Positions 1 through 8,511 of a stretch of 64,000 nucleotides of DNA are shown piece by piece. Where the stretch lies: the NCBI RefSeq assembly GCF_015350995.1, contig NZ_JADKRW010000004.1, forward strand, positions 372,001 to 436,000. The letters run 5' to 3'. This DNA comes from Curtobacterium sp. VKM Ac-1393 (lineage in GTDB: Bacteria > Actinomycetota > Actinomycetes > Actinomycetales > Microbacteriaceae). The stretch's first letter is position 1. Each line of letters starts with the position of its first letter. Under the pieces are notes generated by a model. The model saw only the letters and a list, made by a program, of their open reading frames with translations. It searched no databases and was not told where the DNA came from. The position numbers and the translations under genes are program-made.

Positions 1-834
1 GGTGAAGTGGCACTGCTCGTAGCTCGCCTGCACACCGTTGTCGAGCGTCATCATCACCATCGAGACGTCCTCGACGTCGACGACGGGGTTCAGCCCGGTC
101 TGGGCGAGCGGCGGCCAGTTGTCGTGGGAGAACCAGTCCCCCATCAGCTCGCCGCTGCGGTCCCGCCGGTCGGTGACGGCGCCGTAGACCGACAGCGAGC
201 CCATTCCGACGACGCGGCTGGTGTCGCCGCCGCCGAGCGCGTGGATGACGTCGAGGTCGTGGCTGGCCTTCTGCAGGAGCAGCGAGTTCACGTTCGCGCG
301 GTCCGCGTGCCAGTCCTTGAAGTAGTAGTCGCCGCCGTTGCCGACGAAGTGTCGGCACCAGACGGCCTTGACCTCGCCGATCTCGCCGCGGTCGACGATC
401 TCGCGCATCAGCCGGACGACGGCCGCGTGCCGGAAGTTGTGTCCGACGTACAGCGGGGTGCCCGTCTCGGCGGCGGTGTTGAGGACGGCATCGGCGTCCT
501 CGACCGTGATGGCGAGGGGCTTCTCGAGGTAGACCGCGATGCCAGCACGGAGCAGGTCGATCGCGATCTCGGCGTGGGTCCGGTCCGGGGTGGTGACGAT
601 CGCGGCGTCCACCTGCCCGGTGAGGTCCCGGTGGTGCTCGACCACCAGTGCCTCGGGGTACTCGGCCCGCCCGCGCTCGCGGCCCGCTTCCGTGACGTCC
701 GCCACGGCGACGACCTGCGCCCGCAGTGCCGGGTCCGCGGCGACCGCCTCGGCGACGTGCTTCGCGATGGCGGACCGCTGGCCCATGCCGATCACCGCGA
801 CGCGGAGGTTCCCGTTGTCAACGCCCATGCTCAT
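1..834 (-). CDS. Gfo/Idh/MocA-family NAD(P)-dependent oxidoreductase (3' end outside window)
   Basis: The visible 278 codons give an N-terminal Rossmann segment (RVAVIGMGQR, residues 11-20), the family EKP motif carrying the catalytic lysine (104-106) and a KASHDLD..H segment (189-198) that supplies the usual acid/histidine pair. This is a cytosolic sugar or inositol dehydrogenase type; substrate cannot be named. ATG at 834 is chosen because AAGGGAG lies about 5 nt upstream; a second in-frame ATG at 828 is further from it. The gene runs off the left edge, so its C-terminus is not seen. Its 5' end faces the 3' end of the DeoR gene, so it may belong to a sugar-utilisation operon lying to the left. 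Confidence 0.85.
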   Translation of the reverse strand, partial: MSMGVDNGNLRVAVIGMGQRSAIAKHVAEAVAADPALRAQVVAVADVTEAGRERGRAEYPEALVVEHHRDLTGQVDAAIVTTPDRTHAEIAIDLLRAGIAVYLEKPLAITVEDADAVLNTAAETGTPLYVGHNFRHAAVVRLMREIVDRGEIGEVKAVWCRHFVGNGGDYYFKDWHADRANVNSLLLQKASHDLDVIHALGGGDTSRVVGMGSLSVYGAVTDRRDRSGELMGDWFSHDNWPPLAQTGLNPVVDVEDVSMVMMTLDNGVQASYEQCHFT

Positions 835-982
835 CTCGCTCCCTTGCGTGATTGTGACGCCCATGATGCCGAATCGATCATGAATGCACAATAGGCGCTC
901 ATGGATCGCTCATGGGTCCACGGCGGGAGGGTTTTACACGATCGAAACGTCGGCCCCGGATCCGGGGCGTCCGTCCGCCTGC

Positions 983-1780
983 TCAGTCGGCGACGACGAG
1001 CTCCACGCCGGCGCTGGCGAGGTCGGCCGCGAACGCCGGCGGGACGGGCTGGTCGGTGACCAGGACGTCGATGCGGTCCAGCGGGCAGATCCTGGCGAAG
1101 GTCGACCGCTCGATCTTGGTCGAGTCGGCGACCACGATGACCCGTCGGCCGACGGAGGCGAAGTGCCGGCTGACCTCGGCCTCGCCCTCGTGCATGGTCG
1201 TGGCGCCGTACTGCCCGGTGAGCCCGTCGACCCCGAGGATCACCAGGTCGAGCGCGAACTCGTCGAGGGTGTCGCGGACGAGCGGGCCGACGAGCTCGTA
1301 CGACTGCCGCCGCGCCACCCCGCCGGTGACCACGATCTTGACGTTGGCGCGGACGGACAGCTCGTAGCCGACGTTCAGCGCGTTGGTGACGATGGTGATC
1401 CCGAACTCGCCGTCGGCGCGGATGAACCGCTCGCTCTTGCCGAGTTCGCGCGCGACCTCGGTGGTCGTGGTGCCGCCGTTCAGTCCGACGGTCTCACCGG
1501 GCTGCACCAGCCGCGCGGCGGCTCGGGCGATGGCGGTCTTCGCTTCGGCCTGCCGAGCGATCTTGTACTGCAGGGGCAGCTCGTAGCCCGCCCCCAGTGC
1601 CGCGGCTCCCCCGTGTGTGCGCGTGACGAGCCGTTGGTCGGCGAGCGTCGTCAGGTCACGTCGAGCGGTGGCGGCCGAGATCCCGAGCAGCTCCCCGATC
1701 TCGGCGATCGACACGTTGCCGCGTTCGCTCACCAGTTCGAGCAGGGCGTTCAGCCGCTGTTGGGGGGTCATGACGGTCAT
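983..1780 (-). CDS. DeoR/GlpR-family transcriptional regulator (AgaR-like)
   Basis: 265 aa, the normal DeoR length. An N-terminal winged helix-turn-helix (about residues 5-60, with ISAATARRDLTTL as recognition region and the family THGGA segment) is followed by a DeoRC sugar-phosphate sensor domain with a GGTTTTEVARE phosphate loop and a D-S-T-K segment near residue 220. These proteins usually repress a neighbouring sugar operon and release DNA on binding a sugar phosphate. It is divergent from the SIS/kinase/deacetylase/aldolase operon at 1904-6612, so it most likely controls that operon. The ligand (for example galactosamine-6-phosphate or tagatose-6-phosphate) is inference. Confidence 0.88.
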   Translation of the reverse strand: MTVMTPQQRLNALLELVSERGNVSIAEIGELLGISAATARRDLTTLADQRLVTRTHGGAAALGAGYELPLQYKIARQAEAKTAIARAAARLVQPGETVGLNGGTTTTEVARELGKSERFIRADGEFGITIVTNALNVGYELSVRANVKIVVTGGVARRQSYELVGPLVRDTLDEFALDLVILGVDGLTGQYGATTMHEGEAEVSRHFASVGRRVIVVADSTKIERSTFARICPLDRIDVLVTDQPVPPAFAADLASAGVELVVAD

Positions 1781-1861
1781 CCTACGGTGTCATCGCGGTC
1801 GCTCGGTGATCGGAATTGACGCTTTGGTCTTCCATCGCGCACGATCGCTCGCTACGCTTCC

Positions 1862-1874
1862 TGATCATCGATCA
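1862..1874. promoter_or_regulatory. candidate DeoR operator, TGATC-N3-GATCA
   Basis: A short palindrome TGATCATCGATCA lies 30 nt before the first gene of the amino-sugar operon, in the divergent region shared with the DeoR regulator. Placement between the promoter region and the start codon fits a repressor site. No footprint information exists here; the assignment is inference. Confidence 0.35.
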
Positions 1875-1903
1875 CCCGGATCGAACCGGACCGGAAGGCT
1901 CCC

Positions 1904-2782
1904 ATGACCGACACCTTCGTGAGCGCCGAACTGGCGTCCCAGCCGGAGACCTGGCGTGCAGCCGCGGCGCTCCTGCCGACCTTCGCCGATGCGCTCCCCC
2001 AGCCCGGCGAACGCGTGGCGGTGATCGGCTGCGGCACGAGCTGGTTCATCGCGATGAGCTACGCCGTCGCCCGTGAGCAGGCCGGCCTCGGGGTCACCGA
2101 CGCCTTCGCCGGCTCCGAGTACCCGGCGTCGCGCGAGTACGACCGCGTGCTCACCATCAGCCGTTCTGGCACCACGACCGAGATCGTCGACCTGCTGCAG
2201 GCCCTGCCGTCGCAGCGCACCGTCCTGATCACCGCCGTCGCGGACAGCCCAGCCGCGGCGGTCGCCGACGACGTGGTCGCGCTGCCCTTCGCCGACGAAC
2301 GCTCCGTCGTGCAGACCCGGTTCGCCACCACGGCCCTCGCCCTGCTGCGTGCCTCGATCGGTGACGACGTCGACGCGCTCGCCGCCCAGGCCGAGACCGC
2401 GCTGACGCTGCCGATCGACGACCTGCTCGACGCCGAACAGGTGTCGTTCGTGGGGCGTGGTGCCGCCGTCGGCCTGACGTTCGAAGCAGCCCTCAAGACG
2501 CGCGAGGCCGCGCAGTTCTGGGCCGAGTCGTACCCGGCGATGGACTACCGGCACGGGCCGATCGCGATCGCGCAGCCCGGCCGACTCGTCTGGTCGCTCG
2601 GCGCCGCGCCGCAGGGGCTGGCCGACGAGGTGGCCGCCACCGGCGCACGCTTCGTGCAGCACGACCTCGACCCGATCGCCGGGCTCGTCGTCGTGCACCG
2701 GTTCGCTGTCGCCCTGGCCGAGGGTCGTGGGCTGGACCCGGACAACCCCCGGTCGCTCACGCGGTCGGTCATCCTCACCTGA
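1904..2782 (+). CDS. SIS-domain sugar-phosphate isomerase/deaminase (AgaS/NagB-II type)
   Basis: 292 aa with two sugar isomerase (SIS) halves: GCGTSWFIA (42-50) and SRSGTTTE (86-93) form the phosphosugar-binding loops of the first; VGRGAAVGLT with the EAALKTREAA helix and DYRHGP belong to the second. There is no glutaminase domain, so it is not GlmS. In the family such proteins convert glucosamine- or galactosamine-6-phosphate to ketose-6-phosphate plus ammonia. First gene of a five-gene overlapping operon; GGAAGG lies 6 nt before the ATG. The tagatose-type kinase and aldolase downstream favour galactosamine-6-phosphate as substrate; glucosamine-6-phosphate remains possible. Confidence 0.82.
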   Translation: MTDTFVSAELASQPETWRAAAALLPTFADALPQPGERVAVIGCGTSWFIAMSYAVAREQAGLGVTDAFAGSEYPASREYDRVLTISRSGTTTEIVDLLQALPSQRTVLITAVADSPAAAVADDVVALPFADERSVVQTRFATTALALLRASIGDDVDALAAQAETALTLPIDDLLDAEQVSFVGRGAAVGLTFEAALKTREAAQFWAESYPAMDYRHGPIAIAQPGRLVWSLGAAPQGLADEVAATGARFVQHDLDPIAGLVVVHRFAVALAEGRGLDPDNPRSLTRSVILT

Positions 2783-3702
2783 TGACGGGCGCAGGCGCGG
2801 TGCTCGGGGTCGACGTCGGCGGCACGGGCACCAAGGCCCGACTCACCGACGCCGACGGACTCGTCCTCGACGAGACCCGGGTCCCGACGCCGCGCGACGA
2901 TCCGACGGGCCTCCGACTGGCCGTGGCGGTCGCCGACCTGGCCGTGCGGGCACTCGAGCACGAGCGCCACGGGGTGATCGGGCTCGACGCGATCGGGCTC
3001 GTCACGCCCGGTGTCGTCGACGAGGCTTCCGGCACGGTCGTCATCGCCGTGAACCTCGGCTGGCAGGACGTCCCGATCCGCGAGCTCGTCGGCGTCGAGC
3101 TCGCTCGACGTGGCATCGACGTGCCGATCGCGTTCGGGCACGACGTCCGTGCCGGCGCCTTGGCCGAGGTCGCCGCCGGCGGACCCGAGCTGTCGCACGG
3201 CTCGGTCTCGTTCCTGCCGGTCGGTACCGGGTTGGCGAGCGCACTCGTGGTCGACGGCCAGGTCGTCCCCGGCGGCGGCTGGGCCGGCGAGATCGGCCAG
3301 GTGCTGATCCGGTCCGGACCGCACGCGGGGCTCCGGGTCGAGGAGATCGCCTCGGCCGGGGGAGTCGCACGACGCTCGGGATCGGCGTCCGCACACGACG
3401 CGATGCTCCGGGTGCGCGACGGCGACCCCACCGCGACCGCCGTCTGGCACGACTGCGTCGACGTGCTCGCGGACGCCTGCGCCTGGACGGCCGCGGTCGC
3501 CGGCAGCCACACGATCATCGTCGGCGGGGGACTCGCCGAGTCCGGCCCGCTGCTGTTCGACCCGCTGCGCACGGCGGTGGCCGAACGCCTGGTCGGGGTC
3601 CGCACACCGGAGATCGTGCCGGCGCACCACGGCGACGCCGCCGGTGCCATCGGCGCGGGCCTGCTCGCACGACGTGCACTCGAGGCCGGAGTCCTGCTGT
3701 GA
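2782..3702 (+). CDS. ROK-family sugar kinase, probable N-acetylhexosamine kinase
   Basis: 306 aa ROK/ASKHA kinase. The ATP-binding DVGGTGTK loop is at residues 11-18, the catalytic aspartate sits in FGHDVRA (D121), and a C-terminal GGGL segment closes the nucleotide site. The CxCGxxGC zinc cluster typical of many ROK kinases is absent. The start overlaps the preceding stop by one base (TGATG), implying translational coupling. In context it would phosphorylate N-acetylgalactosamine (or GlcNAc) at C6 in the cytosol, feeding the deacetylase encoded next. Substrate choice is inference from the operon. Confidence 0.82.
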   Translation: MTGAGAVLGVDVGGTGTKARLTDADGLVLDETRVPTPRDDPTGLRLAVAVADLAVRALEHERHGVIGLDAIGLVTPGVVDEASGTVVIAVNLGWQDVPIRELVGVELARRGIDVPIAFGHDVRAGALAEVAAGGPELSHGSVSFLPVGTGLASALVVDGQVVPGGGWAGEIGQVLIRSGPHAGLRVEEIASAGGVARRSGSASAHDAMLRVRDGDPTATAVWHDCVDVLADACAWTAAVAGSHTIIVGGGLAESGPLLFDPLRTAVAERLVGVRTPEIVPAHHGDAAGAIGAGLLARRALEAGVLL

Positions 3703-4817
3703 CCGCCCTCGTGCGAGCACCGCGGATCGTGACCGCCGCCCAGGACCTGCACGACGGATGGATCGTCCTCGGCGACGACGCCACCGTGCTCGCGGTGGGC
3801 ATCGGGACTCCGCCGCACACCGACACCGCGGTCACCGTCGACGGGACGGTCGTGCCGGGCTTCGTCGACCTGCACGCCCACGGTGCCCTCGGCCACGACT
3901 TCGCGGCCTGCTCCGCCGACGACGCCTGGGCCGCCGTGGCACACCACGGGTCGCGGGGGACCACGACCCTCGTCGCGTCGATCGCGACCGGACGCCGCGA
4001 GGACACCGTCGCTGCGCTGACGCGTCTGCGACCGCTCGTGTCGGACCGGACGCTCGCAGGGCTGCACCTGGAAGGACCGTGGCTCGCCCCGGCCCGACGC
4101 GGTGCCCACCGGTCGGACCTGCTGCACGCCCCGGACGCGCACGAGGTCGAGGCCTTCCTCGAGGCCGCCGACGGCGCACTGCGGGTGGTGACGCTGGCCC
4201 CCGAGCTCCCCGGCGCCCTCGACGCGGTGACCCGGTTCGTCACAGCCGGGGTCGTCGTGGCGATCGGGCACACCGACGCCACCTCCGAGCAGACGCACCG
4301 TGCGATCGACGCCGGCGCCTCGCTCGTCACACACCTGTTCAACGGGATGCCGCCGCTCCACCACCGCGCGCCGGGTCCGGTCGGGGTCGCCCTGACCGAC
4401 GACCGCGTGCTGCTCGAGTGCATCGTCGACGGACACCACCTCGACCCGGCCACCGTGGACCTCGTCCGACGGAGCGCCCCCGGCCGCATGGTCCTCGTGT
4501 CCGATGCCATGTCGGCGACGGGCTGCCCGGACGGCGACCACACGATCGCCGGATCCGCGGTCTCGGTGCGGGACGGCATCGCGATGCTCGCCGACGGCTC
4601 CTCGTTGGCGGGCAGCACGATCACCGTCGCCGACGCCGCCCGTCGGCTCCTCGCCGCCGGTACCCCGTTGCCCGAGGTCGTCGCAGCGTCCTCGACGCGT
4701 GCTGCACGACTGCTCGGCCGACCGGCCCCGCTCACGCCCGGTGCCCCGGCGGACCTGCTCGTACTCGAACCGGACACCGGAGCGGTGCGCCCCCTGCCGA
4801 CGGCGGTGGCCGCGTGA
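3699..4817 (+). CDS. nagA: N-acetylglucosamine/N-acetylgalactosamine-6-phosphate deacetylase
   Basis: 372 aa amidohydrolase of the NagA family. Metal and catalytic residues are visible: the HAH pair (59-61), HLEGP with the metal glutamate E125, GHTDA (H191), THLFN (H212) and the catalytic aspartate in LVSDAMSATG (D269). It hydrolyses the N-acetyl group of hexosamine-6-phosphates in the cytosol. GTG at 3699 overlaps the ROK stop in a GTGA arrangement. With the tagatose-type genes downstream it may act as AgaA on GalNAc-6-phosphate. The family function is secure, the sugar less so. Confidence 0.88.
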   Translation: MTALVRAPRIVTAAQDLHDGWIVLGDDATVLAVGIGTPPHTDTAVTVDGTVVPGFVDLHAHGALGHDFAACSADDAWAAVAHHGSRGTTTLVASIATGRREDTVAALTRLRPLVSDRTLAGLHLEGPWLAPARRGAHRSDLLHAPDAHEVEAFLEAADGALRVVTLAPELPGALDAVTRFVTAGVVVAIGHTDATSEQTHRAIDAGASLVTHLFNGMPPLHHRAPGPVGVALTDDRVLLECIVDGHHLDPATVDLVRRSAPGRMVLVSDAMSATGCPDGDHTIAGSAVSVRDGIAMLADGSSLAGSTITVADAARRLLAAGTPLPEVVAASSTRAARLLGRPAPLTPGAPADLLVLEPDTGAVRPLPTAVAA

Positions 4818-5779
4818 TCGTCGTCGTCACCCCGAACCCGGCCGTGGACGTCACGTACCGGGTCGCCGAACAGCGCCTCGGCGAGACCCAGCGCGTGCTC
4901 GAGGTCCAGCGGCGCCCCGGCGGCAAGGGGCTCAACGTCGGCAGGGTCCTGGCCGCCACCGGGGTCACCACGCACGCCGTCCTGCCCCTCGGTGGCGCGC
5001 CCGGCCGCTGGATCACCGATGCGCTCGACGACCTCGGCCTCGCCCACACCGACGTGGTGGTCTCCGGCGAGACCCGCACGACGGTCACCGTGGTCGACGA
5101 CGCCGCACACCCGACGATGTTCGGCGAGCCCGGCCCGGTGCTCGTCCCCGCCGAGTGGGGCGCGGTCGGTGCTGCCGTCGACGAGCTGCTCGGCCACGAC
5201 GACGCGGACGCCCTCGTGGTCTCCGGGTCGTTGCCGAGCCGTGCGGCTCCCGAGGTCGTCGCGTCCTGGGTGGCCACTGCCCGCGACCACGGCGCCCTGA
5301 GCGTCGTCGACTGCTCCGGTGCTGCGCTCCTGGCTGCGGCCCGTGCCGGAGCGACGGTCTGCAAGCCGAACGTCGAGGAGCTGCTCGACGCCACCGGCGC
5401 CGCGGACGAGCGCGCCGGGGCACTCCGGCTGCTCGAGCTCGGTGCCGGGGTCGTCGTGGTCTCGCGCGGAGCGCACGGGATCGCCGCGCACACCACGGAC
5501 CACGTGCTCGAGGTCCCCGCGGTGCCCGACGTCGCCGGCAACCCGACCGGTGCCGGCGATGCCGCGACCGCCGGCTTGGTCGCTGCCCTCGTGGGTGCAG
5601 GGTTCCGGACCGGAACCGGAGCGCCCTTCGACGACGACCGCCTGCTCCGGGCGCTCCGGTCGGCCGCCGCCCACGGCGCCGCAGCCGTCCTGCGCCCGGT
5701 GGCGGGCGAGGTCGACCCTGCCGACGTCCACCGCTTCCTGACGACCCCCGACCCCGACCGAACGAGGACCCCAGCATGA
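4814..5779 (+). CDS. PfkB-family kinase, 1-phosphofructokinase/tagatose-6-phosphate kinase type
   Basis: 321 aa. The substrate-binding GGKGLN (36-41) follows an N-terminal TPNPAVD signature of the LacC/FruK branch, and the PfkB signature GNPTGAGDAATAG carries the catalytic aspartate D249. Members phosphorylate fructose-1-phosphate or tagatose-6-phosphate at the free end with ATP. Sandwiched between deacetylase and aldolase genes with 4-nt overlaps on both sides (GTGA in, ATGA out), it should make tagatose-1,6-bisphosphate here; fructose-6-phosphate is the alternative if the operon serves GlcNAc. Confidence 0.83.
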   Translation: MIVVVTPNPAVDVTYRVAEQRLGETQRVLEVQRRPGGKGLNVGRVLAATGVTTHAVLPLGGAPGRWITDALDDLGLAHTDVVVSGETRTTVTVVDDAAHPTMFGEPGPVLVPAEWGAVGAAVDELLGHDDADALVVSGSLPSRAAPEVVASWVATARDHGALSVVDCSGAALLAAARAGATVCKPNVEELLDATGAADERAGALRLLELGAGVVVVSRGAHGIAAHTTDHVLEVPAVPDVAGNPTGAGDAATAGLVAALVGAGFRTGTGAPFDDDRLLRALRSAAAHGAAAVLRPVAGEVDPADVHRFLTTPDPDRTRTPA

Positions 5780-6612
5780 TCACCGACCTCGCCCTGACCG
5801 GCCTGCTCGACACCGCACGGACGGCCCACCGCGGCGTCGGTGCGTTCAACGTCGTCCTGCTCGAGCACGCAGAGGCCATCGTCACCGGGGCCGAGCTGGC
5901 CGGACTGCCCGTCATCCTGCAGATCAGCGAGAACTGCGTCCGGTACCACGGCGGCCTCGCACCGATCACGACCGCGACGCAGGCGATCGCCCGTGCCGCC
6001 GACGTCGAGGTCCTCGTCCACCTGGACCACATCGAGGACACGGACCTCATCGCCGCCGGCATCGACCTCGGTGTGGACTCGGTGATGTACGACGGCTCCC
6101 ACCTGGACTTCGCGGCGAACGTCGCCGCCACCCGCGACCTCGCCGTCCGGTGTCACGCCGCCGGCGTCGCCATCGAGGCCGAGCTCGGCGAGGTGGGCGG
6201 GAAGGACGGCGTGCACGCTCCCGGTGTACGGACGGACCCGACCGACGCTGCCGCGTTCGTCGCCGACACCGGGGTCGACGCCCTGGCCGTCGCCGTCGGT
6301 ACCTCGCACGCGATGCAGACCCGCGAGGCCTCGGTGGACCGCGAGCTCGTGGAGCGCCTCCGCAGTGCGGTGCCGGTCCCGCTCGTGCTGCACGGGTCGT
6401 CGGGGCTGTCCGACGATGAACTGCGCGGTGCGGTGCACGTCGGCATGACGAAGATCAACATCTCGACGCACCTGAACGGGCTGTTCACCCGGGCGCTGCG
6501 CACCGTGCTCGACGAGCGCCCGGAGCTGGTCGACCCGCGCAAGTACGTGTCAGCTGGGCGCGAGGCGATCTCCACCGAGACCGCGCGGCTGCTGACGCTC
6601 CTGCACGGCTGA
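5776..6612 (+). CDS. class II ketose-bisphosphate aldolase (GatY/KbaY/AgaY type)
   Basis: 278 aa zinc aldolase. Zinc ligands lie in VHLDH (82-85) and later histidines in GTSHAM and VLHGSSG; EAELGEVGGK is the family loop. The short length and sequence style match tagatose-bisphosphate aldolase rather than the longer fructose-bisphosphate aldolases. It would split tagatose-1,6-bisphosphate into glyceraldehyde-3-phosphate and dihydroxyacetone phosphate, completing the pathway begun by the kinase and deacetylase. Start overlaps the PfkB stop (ATGA). No transporter gene follows; the next gene is on the other strand. Confidence 0.85.
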   Translation: MITDLALTGLLDTARTAHRGVGAFNVVLLEHAEAIVTGAELAGLPVILQISENCVRYHGGLAPITTATQAIARAADVEVLVHLDHIEDTDLIAAGIDLGVDSVMYDGSHLDFAANVAATRDLAVRCHAAGVAIEAELGEVGGKDGVHAPGVRTDPTDAAAFVADTGVDALAVAVGTSHAMQTREASVDRELVERLRSAVPVPLVLHGSSGLSDDELRGAVHVGMTKINISTHLNGLFTRALRTVLDERPELVDPRKYVSAGREAISTETARLLTLLHG

Positions 6613-6640
6613 GCGGTGGCGGCGCGATCAGCCGCAGTGC

Positions 6641-8041
6641 TCAGCAGAGCGGGACGTTCACCGCGAGTCCGCCCATCGCGGTCTCCTTGTACTTCGTCGA
6701 CATGTCCGCCCCGGTCTGCCGCATCGTCTCGACGACCTGGTCGAGCGACACGTGGTGCACCCCGTCCCCGCGCAAGGCCATCCGGGCAGCGTTGATCGCC
6801 TTGTTCGCGGCGATGGCGTTCCGTTCGATGCAGGGGATCTGCACAAGGCCACCGATCGGGTCGCAGGTGAGCCCGAGGTTGTGCTCCATCGCGATCTCGG
6901 CGGCGTTCTCGACCTGTTCCGGGGTGCCGCCGAGCACCTCGGCGAGCCCGGCCGCGGCCATCGACGCCGCCGATCCGACCTCGCCCTGGCAGCCGACCTC
7001 GGCACCGGAGATCGAGGCACGTTCCTTGTAGATCGACCCGATGGCGCCGGCGGTGAGCAGGAAGCGCACCACGGCGTCGTCACGGTCAGCGCTGGTGATC
7101 GAGGGGACGTACGTGAGTGCGTAGTACAGGACCGCGGGGATGATGCCGGCGGCGCCGTTGGTGGGGGCGGTGACGACCCGGCCGCCGGTGGCGTTCTCCT
7201 CGTTCACGGCCATGGCCACGAGGTTCACCCACTCCATCGCGAACAGCGGGTCGTGGTCGGGGTCTTCGCGGGTGAGCTGCTCGTGCCAGCTCGCGGCGCG
7301 ACGGCGGACGGTGAGCCCGCCGGGCAGGCATCCGGTGCGCAGTACGGATCGGTCGACGCACGACTCCATGACACCGTGGATGCCGAGCAGCCCGGTGCGG
7401 ACGTCGGCGTCGGTGCGGGTGACCGTCTCGTTCGCGAGCGCGACCCCGCTGATCGGCAGACCGGACGCGGCGCAGGCGGCCAGGAGCTCGGCACCGCTCG
7501 AGAACGGGTGCGGCACGCTGTCGTCGACGGGGATCGCCGCACCAGCGACGTCTGCTGCGGAACCGACCGGGTCGGCAGCCGCCTCGCCGTCGCGGGCGAT
7601 GAACCCGCCGCCGATCGAGTAGTAGGTCTCGTCGGCGAGGTCGGCGCCGCTCGAGTCGCGGGCGCGCAGACGCATGGCGTTGGGGTGTCGCGGGAGCATG
7701 GTGAGGGGGTGCAGCACGATGTCGGTGAGCCGGAACGGCACGGTCGCGCCGCCGTCGAGGCGCAGGAGCCCGTCGCGCTCCAGTGCGTCCAGTGCGTCGG
7801 CGAGTTCGTCGGGGTCGACGGTCTCGGGGTGGGACCCCATCAGGCCGGCGACCACGGCGCCGAGGGTGCCGTGCCCCTGTCCGGTCGAGGCCAGCGACCC
7901 GTACAGGTCGACGGCGACCGAGGCGACGGGCAGGTCAGCCACCAGGGACGCGAACTCGGCGCCGGCCCGCATCGGCCCGACGGTGTGCGAGCTCGAGGGC
8001 CCGACACCCACGCTGAACAGATCGAAGACGGAGACCGGCAC
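6641..8041 (-). CDS. sdaA: L-serine ammonia-lyase, single-chain iron-sulfur type
   Basis: 466 aa. The alpha and beta domains are fused as in type 2 serine deaminases: N-terminal [18 protein letters not shown] and C-terminal catalytic part with three cluster cysteines C351 (VGCQGE), C393 (TCDPIGG) and C404 (IPCIERN). The protein ends in ...NVPLC; a C-terminal cysteine is the fourth cluster ligand in the Legionella enzyme, so C466 probably does the same. It converts L-serine to pyruvate and ammonia. GTG at 8041 has a TAGTGT hexamer 6 nt upstream, suggesting a leaderless mRNA. Convergent with the aldolase gene. Confidence 0.93.
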   Translation of the reverse strand: MPVSVFDLFSVGVGPSSSHTVGPMRAGAEFASLVADLPVASVAVDLYGSLASTGQGHGTLGAVVAGLMGSHPETVDPDELADALDALERDGLLRLDGGATVPFRLTDIVLHPLTMLPRHPNAMRLRARDSSGADLADETYYSIGGGFIARDGEAAADPVGSAADVAGAAIPVDDSVPHPFSSGAELLAACAASGLPISGVALANETVTRTDADVRTGLLGIHGVMESCVDRSVLRTGCLPGGLTVRRRAASWHEQLTREDPDHDPLFAMEWVNLVAMAVNEENATGGRVVTAPTNGAAGIIPAVLYYALTYVPSITSADRDDAVVRFLLTAGAIGSIYKERASISGAEVGCQGEVGSAASMAAAGLAEVLGGTPEQVENAAEIAMEHNLGLTCDPIGGLVQIPCIERNAIAANKAINAARMALRGDGVHHVSLDQVVETMRQTGADMSTKYKETAMGGLAVNVPLC

Positions 8042-8054
8042 GCCGCCACACTAA

Positions 8055-8098
8055 CCCGTCCGGACGGACCGAGCGCAGTCCCGTCCGGACGGACCGAG
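8055..8098. repeat. two direct copies of CCCGTCCGGACGGACCGAG, 25-bp period
   Basis: The 19-bp unit at 8055-8073 recurs exactly at 8080-8098 and is itself largely palindromic (CCGTCCGGACGG). It lies directly upstream of the serine deaminase gene, overlapping its promoter region, and adjoins the hairpin repeat at 8116-8184. Confidence 0.7.
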
Positions 8099-8115
8099 TC
8101 TCGAGCCGGCCGCGC

Positions 8116-8184
8116 CGAGTCTCGGGCTGAGCGACAGCTCACGGACGCACGAGCACGAGAACTGTCGCTCACCGCGAAACTCGG
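8116..8184. repeat. extragenic palindrome, family B (GAGCGACAG ... CTGTCGCTC)
   Basis: Perfect 9-bp arms GAGCGACAG (8129-8137) and CTGTCGCTC (8162-8170) are flanked outside by CGAGTCTCGG (8116-8125) and CGAAACTCGG (8175-8184), so a longer imperfect foldback is possible. The same set of short blocks occurs at 43746-43830, which marks it as a dispersed repeat rather than a one-off hairpin. It lies between the 5' end of the serine deaminase gene and the 3' end of the PspC gene and may terminate the latter. Confidence 0.6.
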
Positions 8185-8193
8185 TCCGCGGGT

Positions 8194-8388
8194 TCAGCGG
8201 CGGGCGTTGCCCTCGGTCGGCATCACGAACCACAGGACGACGTAGGCGATCCACAGGGGCCCGGGGAACAGGCTCAGGATCACCCACCCGATGCGGACGA
8301 GGGTGCGGGACAGGCCGAAGCGATCGGCGAGGCCAGCGCAGACACCGGCGAGGAGGCGGCCGTTGCGGGGACGGGAGAGTGTGCTCAT
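8194..8388 (-). CDS. small PspC-domain membrane protein
   Basis: 64 aa. The PspC signature GRLLAGVCAGLADRFGLS is followed by one hydrophobic segment (about residues 30-56, IGWVILSLFPGPLWIAYVVLWFVM) and a short basic tail. Family members are inner-membrane proteins, some sensing envelope stress; function of single-domain short forms is unknown. The ATG at 8388 is preferred over upstream starts because it begins the conserved domain and has a TAGCGT -10-like hexamer 7 nt upstream (leaderless). Confidence 0.8.
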   Translation of the reverse strand: MSTLSRPRNGRLLAGVCAGLADRFGLSRTLVRIGWVILSLFPGPLWIAYVVLWFVMPTEGNARR

Positions 8389-8454
8389 GGTGACGACGCT
8401 ACGCAGGAGCGACGGGCAGCGGCACCCGGGCAGTACCCCGGACGACGGTGGGGG

Positions 8455-8510
8455 AAACCCCCGACACCCCCGACACCCGACCCTCGACACCCCCGACACC
8501 CCCGGCACCC
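8455..8510. repeat. 9-bp tandem repeat, unit CGACACCCC
   Basis: Four near-identical CGACACCCC/G units, interrupted once and followed by CGGCACCC, fill the gap between the stop of the MDR oxidoreductase gene and the promoter of the PspC gene. No hairpin partner is evident. Confidence 0.6.
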
Positions 8511-8511
8511 G

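Noticed and set aside
7..894. 295-codon + strand open frame at the left edge
   Set aside because: Antisense to the Idh/MocA-type oxidoreductase, which has clear motifs on the - strand.
1904..2782. Glucosamine-fructose-6-phosphate aminotransferase (GlmS)
   Set aside because: No N-terminal glutaminase domain with Cys2; only SIS domains are present, in a catabolic operon.
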